From Citromicrobium sp. (GTDB lineage: Bacteria > Pseudomonadota > Alphaproteobacteria > Sphingomonadales > Sphingomonadaceae), in NCBI GenBank assembly GCA_003248395.1, contig QFNA01000046.1, forward strand, positions 1 to 28,805: 28,805 nucleotides of DNA, read 5' to 3'. The number at the start of each line of letters is the position of its first letter. Position 1 is the stretch's first letter. Of this stretch, positions 7,077 through 15,642 are shown in pieces. The notes below the pieces were generated by a model. The model made no database searches. It was given only the letters and a program-made list of their open reading frames with translations, and was not told the DNA's origin. The position numbers and the translations under genes were made by a program.

Positions 7077-7931
7077 CTAGCTACGGAAGACAACCGTCCT
7101 GCTGCCGTTCAGCAGCACGCGATCTTCCAGGTGGAGCCGAACCGCCTCGGCGAGGACGCGGCTTTCGATCTCTCGCCCCTTGCGGATCAGGTCTTCGGGT
7201 CGGTCCGCGTGGCTGATGGCTTCGGCCGCCTGATGAATGATCGGACCCTCGTCGAGATCGGCCGTGACATAATGCGCTGTCGCGCCGATCATCTTCACGC
7301 CGCGATCATGCGCCTGGTGATAGGGTCTGGCGCCCTTGAACCCCGGCAGGAAGCTGTGATGGATGTTGATGCAGCGTCCGGCGAAATGCGCGGCCTGATC
7401 GTCCGACAAGATCTGCATGTAGCGCGCCAGTATCACGAGCTCCGCGCCGCTCTCCTCAGCCACGATTCGCACCTGCTCCTCCTGCTTGGCCTTGGTTGCC
7501 GATGTGATGGGCAGGTGATGGAACGGGATGTATCCAAGGTGCGTGTGCGCGATCGCGTCGCGCTCATGGTTGGAGATGATCGCAACCGGATCCATCGCCA
7601 GTTCGTCGATGCGCCAGCGGTAAAGCAGGTCGGCCAGGCAATGATCGAACTTGCTGACCATGATCAGCACGCGCCTCGGCCGATCGCGGCTGATCAGCTT
7701 CCATGTCATGTGCAGGCCCGCGGCGATCCGCTCGAACCCGCTCCGCAATGTCGCGGCCGATGCACCCGCCGCGTCGAACTCGACCCGCATGAAAAAGGCA
7801 TTGGACGCGGCATCGTTGAACTGCTGCGCTTCGAGGATGTTGCCACCGCTCTCGTGCAGGAACGTCGTGACGCGCGCGGTGATGCCCGGGCGATCTTCGC
7901 ACGACAGGGTAAGAATGAACGGTTTTGTCAT
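7077..7931 (-). CDS. purU: Formyltetrahydrofolate deformylase
   Basis: A 284-aa enzyme that hydrolyses 10-formyl-THF to formate and THF, balancing one-carbon pools. The N-terminal ACT domain (about 1-85) begins LTLSCEDRPGITARV. The catalytic formyltransferase domain includes VLIMVSKFDHCLADLL, ARYMQILS, the Asn/His motif INIHHSFLPGFKGARPY and the conserved Asp in DEGPII. Length and order are normal for PurU. ATG 7931 is preferred; a GTG at 7952 would add seven residues that the family lacks. The formate released could feed PurT, encoded about 4 kb away. Confidence 0.93.
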   Translation of the reverse strand: MTKPFILTLSCEDRPGITARVTTFLHESGGNILEAQQFNDAASNAFFMRVEFDAAGASAATLRSGFERIAAGLHMTWKLISRDRPRRVLIMVSKFDHCLADLLYRWRIDELAMDPVAIISNHERDAIAHTHLGYIPFHHLPITSATKAKQEEQVRIVAEESGAELVILARYMQILSDDQAAHFAGRCINIHHSFLPGFKGARPYHQAHDRGVKMIGATAHYVTADLDEGPIIHQAAEAISHADRPEDLIRKGREIESRVLAEAVRLHLEDRVLLNGSRTVVFRS

Positions 7932-8002
7932 GGCGCACAGGTGGCGGAACACCGCAGCCTATCGCAAGCGCAAAGCTGCTAGGGCGCAGCCAAGCGACGG
8001 TT

Positions 8003-8326
8003 TCAATCGGCCAGTTCGAAGACGATCTCGGCCATGCCGATTTCCCGCAGCGCTGCCTCGATGATCGCCAGATCGCGCTCATCGTCGCATCCGTCGCATC
8101 GCACGACATGCGCGATCGGGCGGAGCAGGGAAAAGCCGCCATGGGCCATGAGCTGGCGCATGGCACGCACCAGCGTATCTTCCAGATGGCGCGCATGCGC
8201 GACGACCGAGGCGTCGGTGGAGAACGGGAATTGCGCGGGCTGGTCGACGAAACCGTCGCCTCCTCGCCGGGTCAGCTGCACGCGGTCGCGATAGATCGAA
8301 ACTTCGAGATCGAGCGACCTGATCAT
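8003..8326 (-). CDS. 107-aa protein of unknown function
   Basis: A small soluble protein with a beta strand opening (LDLEVSIYRDRVQLTRR), an FPFST turn, a helix (HLEDTLVRAMRQLM) and a terminal helix-strand (ALREIGMAEIVFEL). Two cysteines lie in RCDGCDDERD. No signal peptide or membrane segment. It starts 4 bp after the nitronate monooxygenase gene and is followed by purU after 71 bp, so it is in the same transcript as the monooxygenase. I do not recognise the family. The CxxC followed by acidic residues could bind metal, but this is a guess. Confidence 0.65.
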   Translation of the reverse strand: MIRSLDLEVSIYRDRVQLTRRGGDGFVDQPAQFPFSTDASVVAHARHLEDTLVRAMRQLMAHGGFSLLRPIAHVVRCDGCDDERDLAIIEAALREIGMAEIVFELAD

Positions 8327-8330
8327 CGCT

Positions 8331-9341
8331 TCATCGGCGCGTCAGCGCGTCCTCGCTCTGGGCCATCAGCTTGGCGATGATTTCGGCGACCGGCTCTTCT
8401 TCCTTGAGCATGCCGACGGACTGGCCGGCCATCAGGCTGCCGTTTTCGACATCGCCGTCGATCACCGCCCGGCGCAGCGCGCCAGCCCAGTAATGCTCGA
8501 TCTGCAACTGCGCTTCGGCCATGGCGATGTCCTCGCGGTCGAGCACGGCCGCAACTTCGCGCTGCTTGGCAGTGAACTCTTCCGTGCCCTTGTTCTTCAG
8601 CGCGCGTACGGGGATCACCGGCAGGCGCGGATCGACCTGCACGCTCGCGACCGCATCGCGCGCTGACGCGCGGAAGAACGCCTTTTTGAAATCGGGATGC
8701 GCGATGCTTTCGGTTGCACAGGCAAAGCGCGTGCCCAGCTGCACGCCCGCCGCGCCCATTTCGAGATAGCCTGCCATCGCCTGTCCGCGGCCGATACCTC
8801 CGGCGACGAACACCAGGTGATCTTCGGCCAGTTCGGGCAGCATTTCCTGCGCCAGCACGCTGGTCGACACGGGTCCGATATGGCCCCCGGCCTCCATACC
8901 CTCGATGACCAGTGCATCGGCGCCCGAACGCAACAGCTTCTTTGCCAGCGCTAGCGTGGGGGCAAAGCAGACGACCTTCGCGCCATGCGCCTTGATCGCC
9001 TCGACGCTGCCCTTGGGCGGAATCCCGCCGGCCAGCACGACGTGGCCGACGCCGTGCTTGCCGCACACCTCGATCAGGTCGAACAATTGCGGATGCATGG
9101 TGATGAGATTGACGCCGAAGGGCCGCTCCGTCCGACGCTTCGTCTCGGAAATTTCGGTATCGAGCAATTCCGGCGTCATCGCCCCGCACGCGATCACGCC
9201 GAAGCCACCGGCATTGGAGATCGCGGATACCAGATTGCGTTCGGACACCCAGCTCATCGCCCCGCACAGGATTGCGGTTTCACTGCCGAGGAAGTCGCGG
9301 CCGCGCCGCATCAGCGACGCTGTCTTGGGGTAATTGCTCAT
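8331..9341 (-). CDS. Nitronate monooxygenase / 2-nitropropane dioxygenase family
   Basis: A 336-aa TIM-barrel FMN enzyme. Visible motifs in order: MSWVSERNLVSAISNAGGFG, FGVNLIT, the catalytic-His motif EGMEAGGHIGP, the FMN-phosphate site GGIGRGQAMAGYLEMGA, and GVQLGTRF. These enzymes oxidise alkyl nitronates such as propionate-3-nitronate to carbonyl compounds plus nitrite. Many family members are of uncertain substrate, some being enoyl-ACP reductase II-like. ATG 9341 fits the family; the upstream start at 9377 adds 12 residues of poor quality. It runs divergently from the permease gene across 100 bp that must hold both promoters, and is followed by the 107-aa gene at 4 bp. Confidence 0.88.
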   Translation of the reverse strand: MSNYPKTASLMRRGRDFLGSETAILCGAMSWVSERNLVSAISNAGGFGVIACGAMTPELLDTEISETKRRTERPFGVNLITMHPQLFDLIEVCGKHGVGHVVLAGGIPPKGSVEAIKAHGAKVVCFAPTLALAKKLLRSGADALVIEGMEAGGHIGPVSTSVLAQEMLPELAEDHLVFVAGGIGRGQAMAGYLEMGAAGVQLGTRFACATESIAHPDFKKAFFRASARDAVASVQVDPRLPVIPVRALKNKGTEEFTAKQREVAAVLDREDIAMAEAQLQIEHYWAGALRRAVIDGDVENGSLMAGQSVGMLKEEEPVAEIIAKLMAQSEDALTRR

Positions 9342-9441
9342 GGGGCAGCGATTACGCGGCGCGGCATTGGTGGGCAAGCGGAATGGCCCCGATTGAAAAT
9401 CTCGCTATGCTTTTGCGAATTTTCGATTAGCGCCCAATCAG

Positions 9442-11253
9442 ATGCCTTCGCTGCTGCCCGAATCGCTCAGCGCCTTTCACCCGCAAATCGGGCTGGCATT
9501 GCTGGTTATCCTGTTCGTCGGCTTCATGATCGAACGCCTGCCGCCGGTCGTGCTCGCTGCGACATCGGGCATCGTCATGCTGCTCTTCGGGTTCATTTCG
9601 GTCGACGAACTGCTGGGCGTGTTCTCCAATTCGGCGCCGATCACCATTGCCGCCATGTTCGTGCTTTCAGGGGCGCTCCTGCGCACCGGCACGCTGGAGG
9701 AGGTGTCGGGGTGGATCATTCGCCGGACCTTGCGCAAACCGCGCCTTGCAGTGGCGGAAATCGGCGCGGGGACGGTGCTCGCCTCCGCCTTCATGAACAA
9801 CACGCCGGTCGTGCTGGTGATGATCCCGATCGTGAAGCGGCTCGCCCGGGCGCTGGGTGTGGCGGCCACCCGGCTGTTGATCCCGCTGTCCTATCTCTCG
9901 ATCCTTGGCGGCACGCTCACGCTGATCGGCACCTCGACCAACCTGCTGGTCGACGGTGTGGCGCGCGATCAGGGGCTGGAGCCGTTCGGCATGTTCGAAA
10001 TCACCGGCGTGGGGCTGTGCGCCGCTGCGGCCGGGATCGGCTTCATGGTGCTGTTGGGACGGCGTATCTTGCCGGACCGGCCACCCCGCGCACTCGACGA
10101 GGAAACCGAAAGCGATTCCTATCTGTCGCACCTCGTCCTGGTGCCCGAAAGCCCGCTGGTGGGGCAGCGGATCGACGAATTGCGACTCGTCCGGCGACCG
10201 GGCGTCAAGCTGCTCGGCGTGAAGCGCGGCGGGCGCATCATACGCTCGCAGTTCGGCGACCAGTTGCTGGCTGCTGGCGACCAGCTCGTGATCGCTGCCA
10301 GCCCTGCCGAGCTCGCCTCGCTGGCGGAAGCACACGACTTTCGCACCGGATTGACCGGCGTTGGCGGCGGCGTTGCGACCGCGGGGGCGGAACGCCCACG
10401 CGATCTCGCGATGGTCGAGGCGGTGGTTTCCTCTTCGCATCCGATCATCGGGCGCAGGCTGGCCGAGATCCCCCTGTTGTCGAGGCTCAAGGTCCGCGTG
10501 CTCGGGCTGGCCAGGCCGCGCCACATGGCCGGACCGGAACTGGCCGAAGTGCGCGTCCGCGCAGGCGACCGCCTGCTCATCGCCGCCGGAACCGATGCAG
10601 CACAGGCGCTCCAGGCCAACGTCATGCTGGGGACCGTATCGCAGGCCCCTGCCCGCGCCTTCCGGCGCAGGCAGGCCCCGCTGGCGATTGCCACGCTGGT
10701 TGCGGTGGTCGCACTTGCCGCGCTGTTTTCGTGGCCGATCCAGGCCCTGGCGCTGGTCGGGGCCGGCTTCGTCCTGCTTACCCGCTGCCTCGAGCCCGAG
10801 GAAGCATGGGCTGCCATCGACGGCAATACGCTCGTCCTGATCTTCGGCATGCTGGCCTTCGGCGTCGGTCTGGAAAACGCAGGCACGGTCGAACTTCTGG
10901 TCGACAGCGCGCGCCCGCTCTTCGCCTCCGCCTCGCCATTGCTGCTGCTGATTGCGATCTATGCGCTGACCAGCGTGCTGACCGAAAGCGTTACCAACAA
11001 CGCCGTAGCCGTCATCCTGACTCCCATCGCCATCGGTCTGGCCCAATCGCTCGGCACCGATCCGCGCGAACTCGTCGTCGCCGTCATGTTCGGAGCCAGC
11101 GCAAGTTTCGCCACCCCGATCGGTTATCAGACCAATACGCTCGTCTATGGTGCAGCGAATTATCGCTTCGCCGATTTCCTCAAAATCGGCCTGCCGATGA
11201 ACGTCATCGTCGGAGTCGCCACCTGCATTGCGATCCATTTAATGTTCGGTTGA
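9442..11253 (+). CDS. SLC13-type (DASS/ArsB-NhaD superfamily) permease with two RCK_C domains
   Basis: A 603-aa inner-membrane transporter. N-terminal half: helices from residue 13 on, with the SNNTP-like MNNTPVVLVMIP motif (about 115) and the re-entrant GTLTLIGTSTNLLV loop. The middle (about 225-395) is soluble and holds two TrkA-C (RCK_C) regulatory domains, seen as LVGQRIDELRL / GDQLVIA and IIGRRLAEIPLLSRLKVRVLG / GDRLLIAAG. The C-terminal half repeats the fold: LTESVTNNAVAVILTPIA and PIGYQTNTLVYG. This architecture is usual for SLC13 permeases that move dicarboxylates, sulfate or other anions with sodium. Substrate cannot be told from sequence. ATG 9442 lacks a strong ribosome site but is the first start before the first helix. 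Confidence 0.88.
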   Translation: MPSLLPESLSAFHPQIGLALLVILFVGFMIERLPPVVLAATSGIVMLLFGFISVDELLGVFSNSAPITIAAMFVLSGALLRTGTLEEVSGWIIRRTLRKPRLAVAEIGAGTVLASAFMNNTPVVLVMIPIVKRLARALGVAATRLLIPLSYLSILGGTLTLIGTSTNLLVDGVARDQGLEPFGMFEITGVGLCAAAAGIGFMVLLGRRILPDRPPRALDEETESDSYLSHLVLVPESPLVGQRIDELRLVRRPGVKLLGVKRGGRIIRSQFGDQLLAAGDQLVIAASPAELASLAEAHDFRTGLTGVGGGVATAGAERPRDLAMVEAVVSSSHPIIGRRLAEIPLLSRLKVRVLGLARPRHMAGPELAEVRVRAGDRLLIAAGTDAAQALQANVMLGTVSQAPARAFRRRQAPLAIATLVAVVALAALFSWPIQALALVGAGFVLLTRCLEPEEAWAAIDGNTLVLIFGMLAFGVGLENAGTVELLVDSARPLFASASPLLLLIAIYALTSVLTESVTNNAVAVILTPIAIGLAQSLGTDPRELVVAVMFGASASFATPIGYQTNTLVYGAANYRFADFLKIGLPMNVIVGVATCIAIHLMFG

Positions 11254-11409
11254 GGCGGCGCCCCGATCATTCGTCGCAGAAATTATTCCGTTCATCTCAG
11301 CTTTCCATTTCCTGACAATCCCGAATTCGCGCCGTTCAGATGGCGCGGTCCAATCCCTCGTTCGTGACGCGGTGCTGACGGTCGGGACCGCCGAGACGGA
11401 GATAACAAG

Positions 11410-11862
11410 ATGAGGAAATTGATCCTTCAGGGAGCGGTTGGCATTGGACTTGGCGGAGCGATGCTGGCGACACCCGCGCAGGCCTACGAGCTTCAGGGCA
11501 GCGCCTATGCGGCACCTCTCTCCATGGCCGACATGACCATCGATTATGGCGACCGCTGGGACGATGATGACGATGACGATCGCTGGGAACGGCGCCGCAA
11601 TCGTGATCGTGGCTATCGCAACCGGCGCTATCGCGGCGAGCCGGTCTATCGCGACACCCGTGTATGGCGTGGGCGCGATGGTCGGGCCTATTGCCGCAAG
11701 CGCGATGGCACGACCGGGCTGATTATCGGTGGCGCCGTCGGCGCGATCGTCGGACGCGAAGTCGATAGCCGCGGCGACCGGTCGCTCGGGACGATCCTCG
11801 GTGCGGCGGGCGGTGCGCTGCTTGGCCGTGAGGTCGACCGCGGCGGTTCGCGCTGCCGCTGA
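11410..11862 (+). CDS. Exported Gly-zipper 2TM domain protein
   Basis: A 150-aa protein with a Sec signal peptide (cleavage likely after TPAQA, about residue 25). A low-complexity middle switches from seven consecutive Asp (about 51-58) to an Arg-rich stretch. The C-terminal glycine-zipper region contains GLIIGGAVGAIVGREVD and a second ILGAAGGALLGREVD repeat, ending SRCR. Gly-zipper 2TM (Rick_17kDa-like) proteins sit in or at the outer membrane. The alternating acidic and basic blocks may bind cations or pair with each other, which is inference. Start ATG 11410 follows an ACGGAG site. It is convergent with purT. Confidence 0.82.
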   Translation: MRKLILQGAVGIGLGGAMLATPAQAYELQGSAYAAPLSMADMTIDYGDRWDDDDDDDRWERRRNRDRGYRNRRYRGEPVYRDTRVWRGRDGRAYCRKRDGTTGLIIGGAVGAIVGREVDSRGDRSLGTILGAAGGALLGREVDRGGSRCR

Positions 11863-11872
11863 TCGCTAGGGG

Positions 11873-13033
11873 CTAATCCCCGTAGATAATCCTGACCTTG
11901 CCCGCTGCAGCGACTGCGCTGCGGCGGGCTTCGTCGATATCCGGGCCGGTCGCGAGCGCAACGCCCATCCGGCGATAGGGTCGGCTGGTCGGCTTGGCGA
12001 AGATGCGAATATCCGCCCCGTCGGCCATTGCGTCGGCCAGACCTTCGTAGGACAATTTCCCGCTGTCGCGATCGGCCAGGATGACCGCGCTCGCCGCTGG
12101 TCGTGCGCGCAATTCTCCCGGTACCGGAAGGCCGAGCACCGCGCGGGCATGGAGATCGAACTCGCTCAGGTTCTGGCTTACGAGAGTGACCATTCCCGTA
12201 TCGTGCGGGCGCGGTGAAAGCTCGGAAAAGATGACCTCGTCGCCCTTCACGAAGAACTCGACGCCGAAAAGGCCATGGCCGCCGAGATCGTCGACCACCT
12301 TGCGCGCCATGTCCTGCGCCCTTGCGATGGCCGCATCCGGCATCGCCATCGGCTGCCAGCTTTCGATGTAATCGCCGCGTTCCTGCCGATGGCCGATCGG
12401 TGGGCAGAAGGTGACGCCGTCCTTGTGCCGGACGGTCAGCAGCGTGATCTCGTAATCGAAATCGACGAACTGCTCGACGATCACGCGCTGCCTGTCGCCG
12501 CGCATGTTGGCGCAGGCATAATCCCACGCTTCCTCCAACTTGCCTGCCTCGTGCACCGTGCTCTGGCCCTTGCCGCTGGACGACATGACCGGCTTGATCA
12601 CGCAGGGAAAGCCGGTGTGCTCGGCCGCGGCGCGGACCTCGTCGAGATTCTTGGCATAGCGATAGGTCGAGGTAACCAAGCCGAGCTCGTTCGCGGCGAG
12701 GTCGCGGATGGCGTCGCGGTTCATCGTCAGCTGCGCCGCACGCGCAGAGGGTACGACGGTGAAGCCCTCGTCTTCCAGTTCGGCCAGCACCGATGTCCGG
12801 ATCGCCTCGATTTCGGGCACGATATAGTCGGGCCGATGCGTTTCCGCCGCTTCGCGCAGCCTGTCGCCGTCAAGCATCGAGAACACTTCGCGCGCATCGG
12901 CCAGCTGCATCGCGGGCGCGTCGTCATAAGCATCGCACGCGATGACATAGGCGCCGAGCCGCTTGGCAGAGATCACGAATTCGCGGCCCAGCTCGCCCGA
13001 GCCCAGCAGGAGGATTCTAGCCGTGTGGCTCAC
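11873..13033 (-). CDS. purT: Formate-dependent phosphoribosylglycinamide formyltransferase
   Basis: A 386-aa ATP-grasp enzyme that makes formyl-GAR from GAR, formate and ATP, an alternative to PurN in purine synthesis. Visible motifs: ILLLGSGELGREF (N-terminal pre-ATP-grasp), EIEAIRT, PCVIKPVMSSSGKGQS (ATP loop), EQFVDFDYEITLLT, FGVEFFVKGDEVIFSELSPRPHDTGMVTL (metal and substrate site) and the C-terminal ADIRIFAKPTSRPYRRMGVALA. Length is normal (about 390). The start is GTG 13033, overlapping the stop of the 47-aa gene in GTGA, so translation is coupled. PurU upstream in the window supplies formate in organisms that use this route. Confidence 0.95.
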   Translation of the reverse strand: MSHTARILLLGSGELGREFVISAKRLGAYVIACDAYDDAPAMQLADAREVFSMLDGDRLREAAETHRPDYIVPEIEAIRTSVLAELEDEGFTVVPSARAAQLTMNRDAIRDLAANELGLVTSTYRYAKNLDEVRAAAEHTGFPCVIKPVMSSSGKGQSTVHEAGKLEEAWDYACANMRGDRQRVIVEQFVDFDYEITLLTVRHKDGVTFCPPIGHRQERGDYIESWQPMAMPDAAIARAQDMARKVVDDLGGHGLFGVEFFVKGDEVIFSELSPRPHDTGMVTLVSQNLSEFDLHARAVLGLPVPGELRARPAASAVILADRDSGKLSYEGLADAMADGADIRIFAKPTSRPYRRMGVALATGPDIDEARRSAVAAAGKVRIIYGD

Positions 13034-13173
13034 TGCGCTTCCTGGATATCCGCAGCATTGTCACGCAGCGCCATTTCCTTGCCGACGATGTATCCGGCGA
13101 CAATCGCAAGCGTGAGCAAAACGAGGAAAAGTGCAATGCCCATCTGAACGGTCTTGTGACCTTTCTTCGTCAT
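13030..13173 (-). CDS. 47-aa single-TM protein between lysC and purT
   Basis: Begins MTKKGHKTVQMGIAL: a short basic N-terminus, one strongly hydrophobic helix (about residues 12-30) and a hydrophilic tail with acidic residues ending EAQ. The ATG (13173) overlaps the lysC stop in TGATG, and its TGA overlaps the purT GTG in GTGA. The reading frame is therefore linked to both neighbours by overlapping codons, strong evidence that it is translated. Orientation is predicted N-in by the positive N-terminus. Function is unknown; it is not similar to any family I recognise. Confidence 0.7.
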   Translation of the reverse strand: MTKKGHKTVQMGIALFLVLLTLAIVAGYIVGKEMALRDNAADIQEAQ

Positions 13174-14456
13174 CAGTTTGGCCCCTCGTCCGCCGCGTCC
13201 AGCCCGTAGGCCGTATGCAAGACGCGCACGGCGAGCTCGGTCTCGTCCTCGTCCACCATCACGCTGATCTTGATCTCGCTGGTCGAGATCGCCTGGATGT
13301 TGATGCCCCGATCGGCCAGCGCCTGGAACATCGTCGCGGCGACGCCGGCGTGGCTTTTCATGCCCACGCCGACCACGCTGATCTTCGCGATGTGGCTGTC
13401 GGTAATGATGCGGTTGTAGCCGATGTCCTCGCGCTTGTCCTCGAGCAGGGCCTGCGCGCGGGCAAGGTCGGCCTGCGGGACGGTGAAGGTGACGTCGGTC
13501 TCGCCCTTGTCGCGGCCGACGTTCTGGATGATCATGTCGACATTGATGCTCGCCCTCGCGAGCGGCTCGAAGATATGCGCCACGGCACCCGGCTTGTCGG
13601 GGACGCGGGTCAGGATCACCTTCGCCTCGTTCTTGTCATGCGCGATGCCGGTCACGTGCTGGCGTTCCATTTCGCCCTTCTCCACCAGTTCGTTCATTTC
13701 GTCTTCCGACACGATCATCGTGCCGGGATGCTCGTCGGCGGGAATGGCATCCTCGCCGACGAAGCTGGAAAGGACCTGCACGCGCACGCCCTCTTTCATG
13801 GCCAGCCCGACCGAGCGCGTCTGGAGCACCTTGGCTCCCACGCTCGCGAGTTCGAGCATCTCTTCGTAGGTCACGGCCTTCTGCTTTTTCGCCTTGGCCA
13901 CGATCCGCGGGTCGGTCGTGTAGACACCGTCGACATCGGTATAGATGTCGCAGCGATCCGCCTTTATCGCAGCCGCGACAGCGACGGCGGAGGTATCCGA
14001 CCCGCCCCGTCCCAACGTGGTGATCCGACCGTCTTCGCCGACACCCTGGAACCCCGGTATCACCGCGATTTCGCCCGCCTCCATGCTCGCGACGAGCGCG
14101 TCGGCATCGATCTCCTCGATCCGCGCCTTGGCGTGTGCCTCTATCGTGCGCACCGGCAATTGCCAGCCGAGCCAGCTCCGCGCCTTGCACCCGATCGACT
14201 GCAGCGTCAGGGCCAGCAGCCCGCTGGTCACCTGTTCGCCGCTGGCAACGACCACGTCGTATTCGGCAGGATCGTACAGCGCATTGGCCTCGCGGCAGAA
14301 ATTGACCAGCCGGTCGGTTTCGCCCGCCATCGCGCTGACCACGACCGCCACCTGATGGCCGCGCGCCGCCTGCTTGCGCACGATATTCGCCACGCGCCTA
14401 ATACGCTCCGTCCCCGCCATCGAGGTGCCACCGAATTTCATCACGATACGGGCCAA
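13173..14456 (-). CDS. lysC: Aspartate kinase
   Basis: A 427-aa enzyme that phosphorylates L-aspartate, first step to lysine, methionine, threonine and diaminopimelate. The kinase domain carries the KFGGTSMAG motif near the N-terminus, VVSAMAGETDRL, the ASGEQVTSGLLA segment and TTLGRGGSDTSAVAVAAA; two C-terminal ACT domains (PGAVAHIFEPLARASINVDM and AGVAATMFQALADRGINIQAI) give allosteric control. The start is a TTG at 14456 (giving ARIVMKFGG, the family's normal beginning), with GGAG about 10 nt upstream. Longer starts (14504, 14558) would overlap ubiG, which diverges from here. Only 53 bp separate the two starts, so both promoters are compact. It heads the operon with the 47-aa gene and purT. 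Confidence 0.93.
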   Translation of the reverse strand: MARIVMKFGGTSMAGTERIRRVANIVRKQAARGHQVAVVVSAMAGETDRLVNFCREANALYDPAEYDVVVASGEQVTSGLLALTLQSIGCKARSWLGWQLPVRTIEAHAKARIEEIDADALVASMEAGEIAVIPGFQGVGEDGRITTLGRGGSDTSAVAVAAAIKADRCDIYTDVDGVYTTDPRIVAKAKKQKAVTYEEMLELASVGAKVLQTRSVGLAMKEGVRVQVLSSFVGEDAIPADEHPGTMIVSEDEMNELVEKGEMERQHVTGIAHDKNEAKVILTRVPDKPGAVAHIFEPLARASINVDMIIQNVGRDKGETDVTFTVPQADLARAQALLEDKREDIGYNRIITDSHIAKISVVGVGMKSHAGVAATMFQALADRGINIQAISTSEIKISVMVDEDETELAVRVLHTAYGLDAADEGPN

Positions 14457-14509
14457 GCGGACGGGTCTCCGTGCTGGAATGCGCGAGGCTAGGCTGCTAG
14501 CCATGCCGC

Positions 14510-15280
14510 ATGAGCGATGCAACCACGAGCGCGCGAAGCAATCCTTCGCAGGGGTCAAATGCGGCCGTCACGATCCGCCCGGACGAGGCCGCCCATTTCG
14601 GCAGGCTGGCCGCGGAATGGTGGGATCCCAAGGGGTCGTCCGCCATGCTCCATCGCCTCAATCCGGTGCGCCTCGCCTTCCTGCGCGAGGCGATCGACCT
14701 CCACTGGGGCGGCGACGTGCGCGACCATCGCCCGTTGCTGGGCAAGGCGGTGCTCGATGTAGGCTGCGGCGCGGGTCTGCTGTGCGAGCCGCTGGCGCGG
14801 CTAGGCGGCGCGGTCACCGGCGTCGATGCCGCGCCCGAAAACACCGCTGCCGCTGCGCAGCATGCCGATGCGATGGGCCTCGACATCCGTTACATGACCG
14901 GCGAGATTGGCTCGCTCGACATCGGTCGCTTCGACCTCGTCACCGCGATGGAGGTGATCGAACACGTCGCCGACAAGCACCGCTTCGTTGCCGCCCTGGC
15001 CGACCGGCTCGCACCGGGCGGTTTGCTCGTCATGTCCACCCCCAACCGCACGCCCCGGTCGCGCCTGCTGATGATCGGCGCCGCGGAGGGGCTGGGCCTC
15101 ATTCCCAGGGGCACCCACCATTGGGACGATTTCATCACCCCCGACGAACTGCGCGAATTGCTCGAGGCGAACGGCCTGCGGATGGACGAGCCCAAAGGCA
15201 TCGCCTTCGCGCCGTCGAAGGGCCTTCACCTCTCGGGCGATCTCGCGCTCAATTACATCGTCACCGCCCGCAGGGCCTGA
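14510..15280 (+). CDS. ubiG: Ubiquinone biosynthesis O-methyltransferase
   Basis: A 256-aa SAM-dependent enzyme that methylates both hydroxyls in ubiquinone synthesis (2-polyprenyl-6-hydroxyphenol and 3-demethylubiquinol). The UbiG signature is present: FGRLAAEWWDPKGSSAMLHRLNP (about 30-52, in two pieces), then SAM motif I VLDVGCGAGLL (about 81-91), the acidic loop after GVDAAPENT, and EVIEHVAD. Length is normal. Start ATG 14510 fits; the N-terminal 20 residues are variable. It is cytoplasmic or membrane-associated. It is convergent with the broken DCC gene and divergent from lysC. Confidence 0.93.
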   Translation: MSDATTSARSNPSQGSNAAVTIRPDEAAHFGRLAAEWWDPKGSSAMLHRLNPVRLAFLREAIDLHWGGDVRDHRPLLGKAVLDVGCGAGLLCEPLARLGGAVTGVDAAPENTAAAAQHADAMGLDIRYMTGEIGSLDIGRFDLVTAMEVIEHVADKHRFVAALADRLAPGGLLVMSTPNRTPRSRLLMIGAAEGLGLIPRGTHHWDDFITPDELRELLEANGLRMDEPKGIAFAPSKGLHLSGDLALNYIVTARRA

Positions 15281-15283
15281 CGG

Positions 15284-15640
15284 CTAGAGGATCCGCTCCG
15301 CCTGTTCGGGCGTCGGGACGAAACATGTCTCGCGCCTGCCGAACCAGCGATAACGGTTGCGCGCGACCAGGCGATAGGCAAAGTCGCGCAATCTCCGCGG
15401 CACGAGGCGCAGGATCGCCAGCGCTTTCCACGGCCAGCCGAGCCCCTGCCAGATGGCCAGCACGGCGTCGCTGTTGCGCAGCGCCCTGCCGTCGCGCACC
15501 AGGATGAACGTCTCCGGATCGATCGTGTCGATCCCGAACCGCTGCATCAGCGCACGCCCGACAGCGCCCTGCATCGTCGCCAGCCTGAACCGCCCGCGCG
15601 TCGAACACGACGATACCACCGCTACCCGGCTCTGCAGTGT
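15284..15640 (-). pseudogene. DCC family thiol-disulfide oxidoreductase, deletion removes the catalytic CxxC
   Basis: The C-terminal part is well preserved: GRFRLATMQGAVGRAL, then IDPETFILVRDG, LGWPWKALAILRLVPRRLRD and NRYRWFGRRETCFVPT. In another frame, immediately upstream, is the family's opening strand GGIVVFD (about 15610-15630). In relatives these are joined by about 19 residues carrying D-G-x-C-x-L-C-S, the Cys pair that gives the family its name. Here only 4 nt separate GAC from the GRF codons, so about 50 nt including the CxxC are missing and the frame changes. No good start codon lies upstream except within the end of the phosphodiesterase gene. The protein, if made, could not act as a thiol-disulfide oxidoreductase. 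Confidence 0.65.
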
Positions 15641-15642
15641 CG

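Noticed and set aside
8985..11315. 776-codon plus-strand frame over the permease
   Set aside because: A long Arg/Gly-rich shadow of the SLC13 gene in another frame, typical of GC-rich DNA.
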